DNA of 64,000 nt. Origin: Cryptomeria japonica (lineage: Eukaryota > Streptophyta > Pinopsida > Cupressales > Cupressaceae). Both the position numbers and the translations under genes were made by a program. The stretch lies in contig NC_081411.1 of assembly GCF_030272615.1 (NCBI RefSeq), positions 159,479,471-159,543,470 on the forward strand, written 5' to 3'. Numbering within the stretch: position 1 is the first letter of the stretch; each line of letters begins with the position of its first letter. Shown piece after piece: positions 22,915 through 34,900 of the stretch. The notes under the pieces were generated by a model, which was not told the origin of the DNA, made no database searches, and saw nothing but the letters and a program-made list of their open reading frames with translations.

Positions 22915-25900
22915 CTGCAACATAAGAAAAGTAACACGTAAATGATTGTCAATTGACTGTAAGGCATTCATCTAGAAAATACATCGAAACCTTTCTATCC
23001 TCTAAAATCAATGTAAAATGTATCCAGCAAATCAGGTGACCCAGAATCCCGAAAAAGTGATCAAGCCTACTTTACATTTTGCAATTTACAAATACACTGT
23101 GCCTCCAAAACCACAAATACAACTTGTACGATAAGGAATAATTTGATTTCAAGCCTACTCTCCCTTTTGCAATGTACAGATACAACTTGCCTTCAAGAAG
23201 CCAAAGGCTCCCCAGAAGCCTTTGTAAGAGCTAAGAGCTAAGGGACTGAACAATTAAAAAACATTTCAGAAAGGTTGCCCTTATAATTTGTTTCTGTTGT
23301 AGAATGGCAGACTAGCGTGGAAAGTAACTTTCTGTAGATTTAATTAAAAACACACTATTTGCAATAACTTTCAATTTTCTCCTTTAGAAATCTACCAACA
23401 TACCTCAAAGTCCTTGCCTTTCAGCATTATTTCCTTATATGCTTCTGGCTCTTGCAATTTCAAGATATTCCACAGGATACCTCCAGGTGTGCGGCGACGC
23501 TTACCGTCAGCTGTCATTTCTCCTCCACGACACTCAATAGCGATCACCTGAAAAAAAAAATATTCATGGATTTCAGTTACAAAAGGAAGGTTGTAAGTCA
23601 AGAACTGTACTTTTTTAGAAGATCAATGAGAATGCCCTGTTGTTACTCCTTAAATTAATTGTACGAGCTCATGGATCATACTTCTGCAGGATAATGTTCT
23701 TGTGAGGTCCATAAAGAGATATCAGTTTAGCCATGCAACAATCTAAAAGAATATTTTTTCAAGATGAACAAAGTAACACTGACTGAATCAAAACTAAGGT
23801 TATCAAAATCGATCAATCCTATTGCAAAAGTTTTCCAATGTTGCCATGTTCTTCGTATCTTAAAAGAAGGCAGGTAGACATCCATAGTTCAAATAAAGAA
23901 CAATACATTGAACCAACATCATAGTTTCAACTTTTCCAATTCCTCAGCTAATAGATATATTATATTCCTACAACTACTATTAAATAATAGTTTACCATCA
24001 TGTTTTTCATCTATTTAAATTCCTCTTCCAATAGAATTTTTATATTTCTACAATTACTGTTAAAGAACGGTATTTTTTGGTATTATAGGAAGTCAAAAGA
24101 ATAATATGGCACTAAATATTATTTAGACGCTGTAATTCTTGGTATTATTGAAGTCAAAAGAATGATATGGCACTACATATTATTTAGAGGCTGCTATCAT
24201 GGTTAATAGGTTTAGTACATGTCAACTCAAGTTTTTATTATTTTTATTATTTTAAGCAATAACTTACCATTTTATTTTCCATATTTTACAGAGATAACAC
24301 AAGGTTTCAATATCTGAGGTCCACCACTGTATGGAACATTCCGTACAAAAGCTGATGCCTTGGCAAAAAGTTCACGTTGTAAAATTTCAGTTTTCATGCA
24401 TCTTTTAAATTCTTAGAATATACACGTGTATCTGGAAGAGCCAATTTGGTGGAACAAATATTTAAAATATGCGTTTCAAAACAGATTTAAAAGGGAACAT
24501 GACTCTACACCATAGAAAAGCAAATTCCATTACCTTGAAACATAACACATCTTAAGAATCAAAGAAATCTTTTACTGTACGGTGTTGCGATCCAATTTCA
24601 TGCAATATGATAAGGTGCTTTATTGTGTAATAATTAAAAATGTTGTCTGCATCCTAACATCTCCATAATCACTACTTAGAGCAATTGATTACCAAGAAAT
24701 ATTCATGCAGCCTTATTTTGATTGTCTTTTTGTGATAAATAGAAGGTATATATACTAATTTATGTGAGAGATTTATGAAGTTCCCTGATCAAGCATAAAA
24801 CTTGGCAAGGATTATTGTAAACACCATCTTAAGGGTGCCAAAAAGAGACAACAATAAAGAGGTCGTTTAGCAAGAGAAAGTTGTTCTGCTCTAGTTTTCA
24901 CTTCTTGCTGTCACAAAATCAGGCTGAGATATAAAACTTCAAACGTAGCAGACAAACAATAGACGTGAATGCTAAGCCGTAGGAACAAGGAAAGATCTGT
25001 GAATGCTAGGGGAAGAGCAAAGAACATCAAAGAAACACCACCCTCTGCTGCTTTGACGTCTCCGAACAAAATCCTCTCTTTGCTGCTTGGTCAACATATC
25101 TGATAGAAATACATTTCCACCCTCTTGCTGCTTGAACCAGCTTCGAGAAACAGTCATGAGATAGATATTTATCATTTCATGCTGCTGGCTTTGACTGTAT
25201 TTTTTTCATGAATTACTTTTTTTAATTTCAAATTTTTATTTACTAAAAAAATTAAATAATATTTCCTATTTATTAAATAAAAAAGGTTATTTATTCATAA
25301 TATTTATGAACAATGAATATCTATCATGACATTCAAGTTTGACAGATTGATATTGGTATATTTGTATGTAAAATTTGAAATAGTTATGATATTTTTGTTT
25401 AGCACAGCAGGATGTGGTATTCTGAACTCAATTCCCTTTTTAGGCTCCAAATATGTATATATAGGTGGGTTCTTTTTGTATAGACATGCCTAGAACATAC
25501 CCAGCCCCTCCAAAAAATTCACCATACCAGCTTACCATACCCGCATAGCCTTAAGGCCCTTAACAGAACAGAACTCCAATTCAGCAACTTAGGTTCAAGA
25601 GAGCCTTCAAGGTGTATATTTTGACCAATGCAAAATGTACATTGGTTTCAATGAATTTGGTATGACCAGCTGAATTCTTTTGTGTCAACGGAGGGGTTTT
25701 CATTCCAGTCTGTGGCTGGAGAAGATTCAGGATTTGAGGGTTTGTCAGAAATCATGAAATGGTGACCACTGTCCTGTTATTTTAAACCCTAGGTATGTTA
25801 ACCAGATTTATCTAATTGATTATGCCCTAGGTTGTATTCAGATTTGCAGTATTTTAGTAAACCAACATAGATTAAATTGTGCTCTAGATTGTAATCAGAT

Positions 25901-28900
25901 TTGCAGTATTTTAGGAAACCAACATAAATCAGAAATAGAACAGAAGACAAACAAGCATACCCTGGGAAAACCTCCAAGGAGGAAAAACCCAGCATGAAAG
26001 ACCCACAGGTCAGATTATATATTCTCCTTTAAAATATAAGTACAATACTTAGCTCGAATCTGATCCTCACATATCAGATCTGTCCTTGTATGCTTCAATG
26101 TCTTGCATCAAAATCTACTATGTCCCTTTGGACAATTTCGCACCAAGCTGAATAAGTTAGCACTTTTCCTTAAGTTCGCACAGCAGAGCTAAATCGCCTT
26201 TTGATATGATTAAACTTTTTGAAATGACTTGCAAATTGTCATTTACTTATATGCATCTTTATTCCTTTTAAGTCGGCCTCCTTGTAAGTCGGCCTCCTTA
26301 TTATTTTTGGCGCTAAAGTTATTTTGGAATTTATTTAGCGTGGCATGGTGAATAAGGATGGGGTCACGTTATTTTAGGGTAGGACCCGGTCCTAAAAGGG
26401 GTTCGGATGTTGCCTTATTTATTTAGCGTGGCATGGTGAATAAGGATGGGGTCACGTTATTTTAGGGTAGGACCCTGTCCTAAAAGGGGTTTGGATGTTG
26501 CCTTAAGGCAATCCGAACCCCTACACCCCTAGTTACAATCAACACTCCCTCTTAACTAGGGAGCAGAAGAATACATAATCTGAACCTTTTAAGTTCCATC
26601 TAGCACACAAGCATAGAATGGATCTAGCACACAAGCATAGAATTACATCTTCCACCTAGCACACAAGCATAGGATGGTTCTAGCACACATGCATAGAAAG
26701 TGCAATACACCAGTGGGTCTTTACATTATTACAATAATCCATCTAGCACACAAGCATAGATTGGATGAAATTCATTCTAGCACACAAGCAAAGAATGATT
26801 CAAAGTGCTACCAATAGTCACTGAGATTGAAGCTCCCTCTCAATCAGGGTTCCGTTTTCCATGACACCAAGTCTATCTCTGAAGTACTCGAACTTCACTC
26901 TGGATAAGGGTTTGGTGAGGATGTCAGCAATCTGTTCATCTGTGCTAATGTACTTTAGATGAATGGCGCCTCTCTGCACCATATCCCGAATGTAATGATA
27001 GTGTGTTTCCACATGTTTGGACCGATCATGAAATACAGGATTTACTGACATCTTTATAAAGCTTTGATTATCACAATGAATGGTGGTAGGATCATTGACT
27101 TGACCAAATAATCCAACAAGGAGCTTACGAAGCCACATTGCTTCTCTGGATGCAACAGATGCGGCAATGTACTCAGCTTCTGCAGTGCTTAATGCTACCG
27201 AAGATTGCTTCCTGCATGCCCAAGAGATCACTGCGGAGCCCAAGTTGAAGCAGATGCCTGAAGTGCTTTTCCTGTCCTTGACACTTCCTGCCCAATCTGA
27301 GTCTGAGTAGCCTTTCAGGAGGATTGGGGTATTAAGTGAATACTTCAGCCCATAACCAATCGTGCCACATAGGTAACTTAGAATGTGCTTGGCAGCAACC
27401 AGGTGAACATGTTTAGGTGAGCTCATGAACTGACTGTGAGCATTCACAGCATAACAAATATCTGGCCTAGTATTGACTAGGTACATCAGGGAGCCAATCA
27501 ACTGCCTATACTCAGAAGGATCTGCAAAATCCGAGTTAGCTGCAGAAACACTTAACTTCTTTAAGTTAGATTCCATAGGAGTACGCATAGGTTTACAATC
27601 TATCATTCTAAATCTTTTCAAAATGTCAATAGTGTATTTTCCCTGACTTAGAAAGATTTCATTAGCTCTTTGCCATACTTCTAACCCTAGGAAGTAGTGC
27701 ATTAGACCTAAATCCTTCATTTCAAATTCTGAGGCTAATTCCTTTTTACATCTTATGATTAATTTATTTTCACCCGTGAGAAATAAATCATCTACATACA
27801 AAACTAAAATAAGCATCTCATCATTATAAATTTTCAAGTAAATGTTAGCATCAGCATCATTCTTGGAAAACCCTAAACTTAGTAAGTATTTATCAATTCT
27901 TTCATACCAAGCACGAGGAGCCTGTTTGAGCCCATATAAAGCTTTCTTCAACCTGCAAACATGAGAATCTCTTTTATGGATTACATAACCTTCTGGTTGC
28001 TCAATATAGACTTCCTCCTCAATGACACCATTAAGGAAGGTTGTCTTAACGTCCATTTGATGCAGCTCCCAACCTTTGGCTGCAGCAATAGCTATTATAG
28101 ACCTAATAGAGATATATCTAGCAATAGGGGCAAAGGTTTCTTCATAATCTATTCCTTCCTTTTGAGAAAAACCACGAGCTACAAACCTAGCTTTATATTT
28201 TTCAATACTACCATCAGCATTATGTTTAATTTTAAACAACCATTTAAAGGAAACAACAGACTTACCTTTGGGTCTGGGTATAATGTCCCAGACATCATTC
28301 TTGATGATAGACCCATACTCTTCATCCATGGCTAATTTCCAAGCATGATGGGACATGGCTTCTTTGACATTGTGAGGTTCAGACTCAATGATATTACACA
28401 TCACAGAAATGTAGTTGGCGTGATTTTGGAATCTCTTGCTATCTCTAAAGGTTCCTTTGGGAGCAACAAATTATTCAGCATCTTGAATCGTGTTTCTAAC
28501 CCAAAGTGGTCTCTTCTTGCAGACCACAATATCCTGAGGTATATCGGTAGAGTTCATGGGTTCTGTTGGGTCATTCTGAACTTCCTGATCCGGAAGATCA
28601 GTAGACTCCTCATGTATCTCAGGGTTAGCATCAACTATTGAATCTTGATTTTCAATCACCATATCATTATTGTTAGATAATGAACCTTTAGATCTTTTGA
28701 AAGCAATATTTTCTTCAAAAGTTACATCTCTACTTACCTCAACATACCTTTGACCTGAAATGTAGATTCTGAAGGCTTTGGAAGATTCGTTGTATCCTAC
28801 TAGGATGCCTTTCTTTCCAGATGGATCCAGCTTGGTTCGTTTTTCTTGAGGCACATGAACATACACAGGGCTTCCAAATATCCTTAGGTGACTGATGTCT

Positions 28901-31900
28901 GGTTTGATTCCTGAAAAGGCTTCTTCAGGTGTCACATTCTTTAGGACTTGATGAGGACATCTATTCTGAATATAAACTGCGGTTTTGGATGCTTCTGCCC
29001 ATAGGAAAGGTTGCAAGTCCTGATCATGTATCATGGCTCTTGCAGCTTCAACAATGGTCCTGTTCTTTCTTTCAGCAACTCCATTTTGCTGAGGGTTGTA
29101 GGGAACACAGAACTCCCTCTTAATTCCTGCTTTTAACACAAAAGTCATAGAAACTACCTGAGGTGTATTCACCTCCATTGTCAGACCTCAAACATTTAAT
29201 TCGATTTCCTGTAGTATTTTCAACTAAGGCTTTGAATTCTTTAAATATGTTTAGGACTTCTTCAGACTCTTTAGTTTTAAGAAAATAGATCCATGTTTTC
29301 CTAGAGAAATCATCTATGAGGATAACATAATATAGGAAACCGCTAGGAGATGCTACTGACATAGGACCACATAAATCTGAATGAATAAGCTCTAACCTTT
29401 CTTTAGCCCTACTATCGCTTTTATGAAAGGGATTCTTTACATTCTTACCCATTGCACAACTTTTACAAGCATCATCATGAGATAAACTGAGATTAGGCAT
29501 ACCTTTGACCATTTTACCGAGAGTGGGAAGAGCTTGAAAGTGAAGATGACCCAATCTTCTATGCCATAGCTCGCATGATTCAGGGGTCTCGTGAATGAGA
29601 GCTTGAATTAGATTAGCTGCAAGCTTATATAAACTATCACATCTATTTCCAATAATACGAGCAGATTTGAAGTTAGATTTCTTAGACCAAGTGAGTACTT
29701 TCCCTTCAGAAAATGCTATTTGCAAACCCTTATCTTCCAAAGCAGAAATGGAAATAAGATTTCTTTTAATACCAAGTACAAATAGAATATCACAGAGTTG
29801 TAAGGAAATACCAGAATCTAGTTTTAAAGAGGTAGTACCAGAACCTTTTACCGAGTATCGAGCATCATCACCGATTACTACATGAAGATTGGTATCTTTT
29901 TCAATCAGATCTGAGAGATGCTCACGAAATCCTGAGATGTGTCTGGAGGCACCACTATCAAGTATCCACGTATTGTTGTCCGTAGGAACATTGCTGGAAA
30001 GAGCAGAGATACGAAGGTAGTCTTCACTTTGTTCGGCAACTTCATTTAAGTTAGCTTCCCTTTCCTTTGGGTCATTTTGACAATCTCTGGCATAGTAACC
30101 ATACTTATCACATCTGAAGCAACGAATGTGAGAGGAATCTCTTGACTTTTTCCTTGGATCATAGGAGGAGGATCTAAAATCTTTGCTTCTCTTTTCTTTC
30201 TTCCAATGACCACCTTTCCTAGATTTAGATAAGAGAACATGATTATCTTTGAGAGAGTTCTTGAATTTTCCTCTTACCTCAATTCGAGATTCCTCTTCGA
30301 TGCAATCAGATTGAAGACACTCAAAGTTGGGACGATCGGCTCTTCCACCAATGCTACAAATGAATGGTTCCCATTCATCTGGTAGACCATTTAATGCAAT
30401 CATAACAAGGTCTTTATCTAAGATTTGGCAATCAAGAGTGCTTAGCTTGTCCTTTAGTTCATTGATCTTCATGAAGTAGGCTATGATTGAGTCTTCTTCT
30501 TTCATTTTCACATGAAGAAGTTGTTGTCTTAGGGCAAGAGCCCTGCTGAGATTGTTGACTTCATAGATCCTTTCCAAGTGTTTGATCATTTCTCTGGCAA
30601 ATGTGAACTTTGATATGACAGTGACAAGATGGTTCTTGACGGACTCAATTATGATCCTTCTAGCCTTGAGGGAATCTTTCTTGAACAGTTTCAGCTCTTC
30701 AGCATCTTCTGGAGGAGACAGTCTTTCTTCTTCTACAAATTTCAGTAGGTCATTTTCTTCAAGGATCAATAGAATACGAACTTTCCAAGCAACAAAATCA
30801 ATGGCTCCCTCAAGCCTATCTTCAGCCTTCAAACCTGACATCTTTAATCTGAACACAAACAACAACTATATGCAACAGTCGATTTGCTAAAATCAGAAGT
30901 TAGTGACACCTAGAGCTCTGATACCATGTTATTTTAAACCCTAGGTATGTTAACCAGATTTATCTTATTGTTTATGCCCTAGGTTGTATTTAGATTTGCA
31001 ATATTTTAGTAAACCAACATAGATTAAATTGTGCTCTAGATTGTAATCAGATTTGCACTATTTTAGGAAACCAACATAAATCAAAAATAGAACAGAAGAC
31101 AAACAAGCATACCCTGGGAAAACCTCCAAAGAAGAAAAACCCAGCATGAAAGACCCACAGGTCAGATTATATATTCTCCTTTAAAATATAAGTACAATAC
31201 TTAGCTCGAATCTGATCTTCACATATCAGATCTGTCCTTGTATGCTTCAATGTCTTGCATCAAAATCTACTATGTCCCTTTGGACAATTTCGCACCAAGC
31301 TGAATAAGTTCGCACTTTTCCTTAAGTTCGCACAGCAGAGCTAAATCGCCTTTTGATATGATTAAACTTTTTGAAATGACTTGCAAATTGTCATTTACTT
31401 ATATGCATGGCATGGTGAATAAGGATGGGGTCACGTTATTTTAGGGTAGGACCCGGTCCTAAAAGGGGTTCGGATGTTGCCTTAAGGCAATCCGAACCCC
31501 TACACCCCTACTTACAATCAACATGTCCAATAGTTCGGGGTGGTGTTGGTACCCTAGAAAACTCTGTTTCTAGGCCCCCTTTTGTGAAATGATGAGTAAA
31601 TTCTCGATGTCACATTGAGTACAAGTCAATTATTGCTCTTCCAGTCAAGATTGTCAAAGTTGTCTTGTCCTTGGTCCTTTCAAACAAATTCAATTGTCAA
31701 AGTTGTCTCGTCCTTGGTCCTTTCAAACAAATTCAACAAAGCTCAAAACTTTGAAAAAAATGGAGAAGATAGAGATGAAGCTGGGATGGATGCAGCAGTT
31801 TTACCAGCCATGATCAAAGAGAAAAGAAGGAAAAGTTTCTGCCGCCAAAGCATGAAGAAGGGTAGGAAAGTGCATCAATGTTTAAGCTGTCAAACTTGGT

Positions 31901-34900
31901 CAAAAGTCGGCACTATTTCTTAATGGCAATGCCTATAGGAAACTTCACCAAATGTTCTAGAGGTGCCAATTTCCTTCTGAATGTCCACCTAGTAGAAAAC
32001 AGCAAGGACAAGTGTTAGGTTGGCACACAATCTAGGTGTCACTGCCACAGGGAAATGGCACCTAGTGCCACCTAGGATGACAAAGAGGTTATGAAAGCAT
32101 GCCAGCATTGAAAGAAGAAATTCAATCTTATAAGTTGTCAAGAAGTAGTGCCAAATTAGAATGGCTATGCCATAGTTAAACTGCACTCAATGTAGCAGAG
32201 ACATAAGTGATAAGTATGTAGCAGCTAAAGAGAAACACAGTACTTGGGTGATATTGTAATATCCCTTGCTGGTGTAGGTGTGAAAAGGTGTAGTTGAACC
32301 AAAGGAATATTGTCAAACAATTTGCAGGCACGCTAAAATCTAATATATTCTGATTGCAATTGATGTAGGAAGACATACAACAAAACTAACATGAAGTAAT
32401 ATACCTCAAATCCATCTTAGTATGGAATGGACATTACAGCAAACACTTGTCATGCGTGTTTCAGAATAAGCAACTGAATATTGAATAATGCTGTCATAGC
32501 ATTCTGAATACAATTTCAATCTTTTAGAGAAGCAAAGCAACTTATTTCTTCATGGATGATTGACAAATGAAAACCCTATTTAATGGCTGCCATAAAGTCT
32601 GAACACTAGTACTCAGAAAACCATTATTATTGCTATCAATTATTGGTCAAAAACCTGATTTGAAGATGCTAAATTGGAGAGTATCCCTCAGTGAACATTA
32701 AGGAATTTTCCGAAGATTTTTGGAGGCTCGAAGAATGAAATCGCCCCCACTAGCAGCTGGCCGCCTTATGCCCTTGAGTTGCAGGTTCAGGATAAATTAA
32801 AATGGACTGTCTTCAGCTCCCAATGAGGTATAAATATAATTGTCTCTAATTCCCAAAACCAATGCACCAATGCCCACAAAATTCTGATTGTCCAGCAGAG
32901 AGAAATGAGGGAAAATGTGAGAACTGATAGGTCTGATCGACCCTTATGACAGACCTGATAAGGTCCTCAGAAAATGTTTTCCACACCCTACAACGCCTAT
33001 CTCCTCAATATATGTGGATGCAAGTAAAGATGTCAAATCCCTCAAGCTGAAGTAATCACCAACAAGCCGTCCACCATGAAGCTGCTGCAGAAATCTGACA
33101 ATGTCCCTAATGCAGAACAGTGCCTTGAATTCCCTTCTAAGTTATCAATGGCGCCCTAGGAGTGGAGCGCTCCAATTAGATATGAAATCAATGCTACCAT
33201 GAACAAAAACCGTGGCACACCCTCACAAATATGAGGTCTGAAAATAACTGGGACAAGAACTCAGCAAATGGCATTTACAATCAGCTCCAAAATGGCAACC
33301 AATGAAGACTTCACACCCAAATTGTCTCCCTTTGACTCCTCCAAAATCGTACCTCAGCAAGTTGGCCTTTGGCCACAAATTAAGCTCAAATAGGAAGACT
33401 GGATTATCTTCCTCTCAACTGCAAGACTCACAAATTTGGTGCTGATGTAGACTCCATCACGAATCCACTCCAAAGAAGAAGAATTAGGGTTTCGTCCAGC
33501 CCTTCTATCAATTTGCTGAAGGTTTGCGTCCTCAGAGATTCAACTAATGCAAAAGCATCAGACAGTTCATCAAATCCAAAATCCATATCTACTTTGAAGC
33601 TTTATCTTGATCTCCTTAAATACTTTTTAACCCCAACATCCAGAAGCTTCTAGAAGTGACTTTATGAAACAATATTTAAATTGTCACTTTATTAAATTAA
33701 TTAAATATAAAGTCATCTTTGGATTTTAATTTATTTGACAACTTTATAAATAATTAACTTAATATTATTAATTAAAATAATTAATCAAGCTAACGATAAA
33801 ATATATCAATAATTTGGACAACTTAATTAATTAAATTAATTAATTAACTTCTCTCCAAAAATGGGGACATTACAGATATCTTGTGTTGGCAAAACCATTT
33901 CCAAACTCTGACATCAAAGAAGTGGTAAAATCATTATGACATGGCAACCAACAGGTGGCAGAACAGTTAGTGATTCACACCCAAGTCAAGGACATTGGTA
34001 AAAAAGTTGGGTGCTATTTGAAGATGGAAGTGCCATAGAAAAGTTCCACAATTTCTAGGCAGCAAAGCAAATCTGAAAGCGTGCCTAGCAGATGGTAGGT
34101 GACAAAGGGCTACAAAACTTTGACAAGCTGAAGGGTGATTATAAAATCAGTCCTAGGCGTCATTCCTAAGTAGCTATGCCAAACAAGAAGCATGCCCATG
34201 TCTTAAAAAACTGGCCAAGTGTGTTACAAATTTCCACCTAAACCAAGGAGGTCAGCCAAGTGCACTAATGTTCAAATAAGTGGCAGACCAGTTAAGAAAT
34301 AGTACGCAGACAAAGGTTAAGTTGGAAAACACAAATAAAACATGTTTTTCCTTGACCCAAGCCAAACTTTAAGACTCTTTGGTGCATTTTGATGCCACTA
34401 GGAAGTGGCACTCGAGTTGGATGACAACTTTTAGCACTTAATACATGACACAAAAAGAGTGTTTTCACCTTAATACAGTGAGCCCTGATCTCTGCCATAT
34501 TTTCAGTCAGAAATGAAAATAAAAAACAGGCCAAAAAGCATGCAATAGTGTCCATGGAAGAGTGCTTTTCAGGCTATATCAGTCAACTTTGTCAAGGGTT
34601 TCAGCCTCTCCAAAGCACAAATACTGCAATGTAATAATCATTTTACAAGTTCCATCTAATCATGATGGTTTAGGGTTTTTCATCGCATCAAAGAAATCAA
34701 TAGGTTTGGCATTCAATTGGATTAGGAGATTCAAGGTGACATTTGTACTGCAGTTTTTGTCCAAACCCTAAGGAATGATCAAGTGTTGTTATGGTTCACG
34801 GTCGACAAAAATTCATCATGGTGAACAACATCAAATAGGCACTGATAATAAGTTTTCAGTTCTATGTTTTCCAAATTGGCAAGGAGTACTCAACAAGTTT

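Larger units (their letters stand above)
25775..31523 (-). mobile_element. Copia LTR retrotransposon, full length, recently inactivated
   Basis: LTRs at 25775-26544 and 30927-31523 both begin TGTTAT and end ATCAACA. The element is flanked by TGTCC on both sides (25770-25774, 31524-31528). The initiator-Met primer site and polypurine tract are in the right places for - strand transcription. Gag, protease, integrase, RT and RNase H occur in Copia order. One frameshift near 29140 and one TAA at 28471 break the polyprotein. It sits in the PHAX intron in the same orientation as the gene. Confidence 0.96.

Noticed and set aside
24290-24400. 40-codon - strand frame as an extra PHAX exon
   Set aside because: The flanking exons already join in phase and rebuild the PHAX motif without it; no splice-site support.
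24972-25175. 67-codon - strand frame in the large intron
   Set aside because: No recognisable domain and no fit between PHAX exons.
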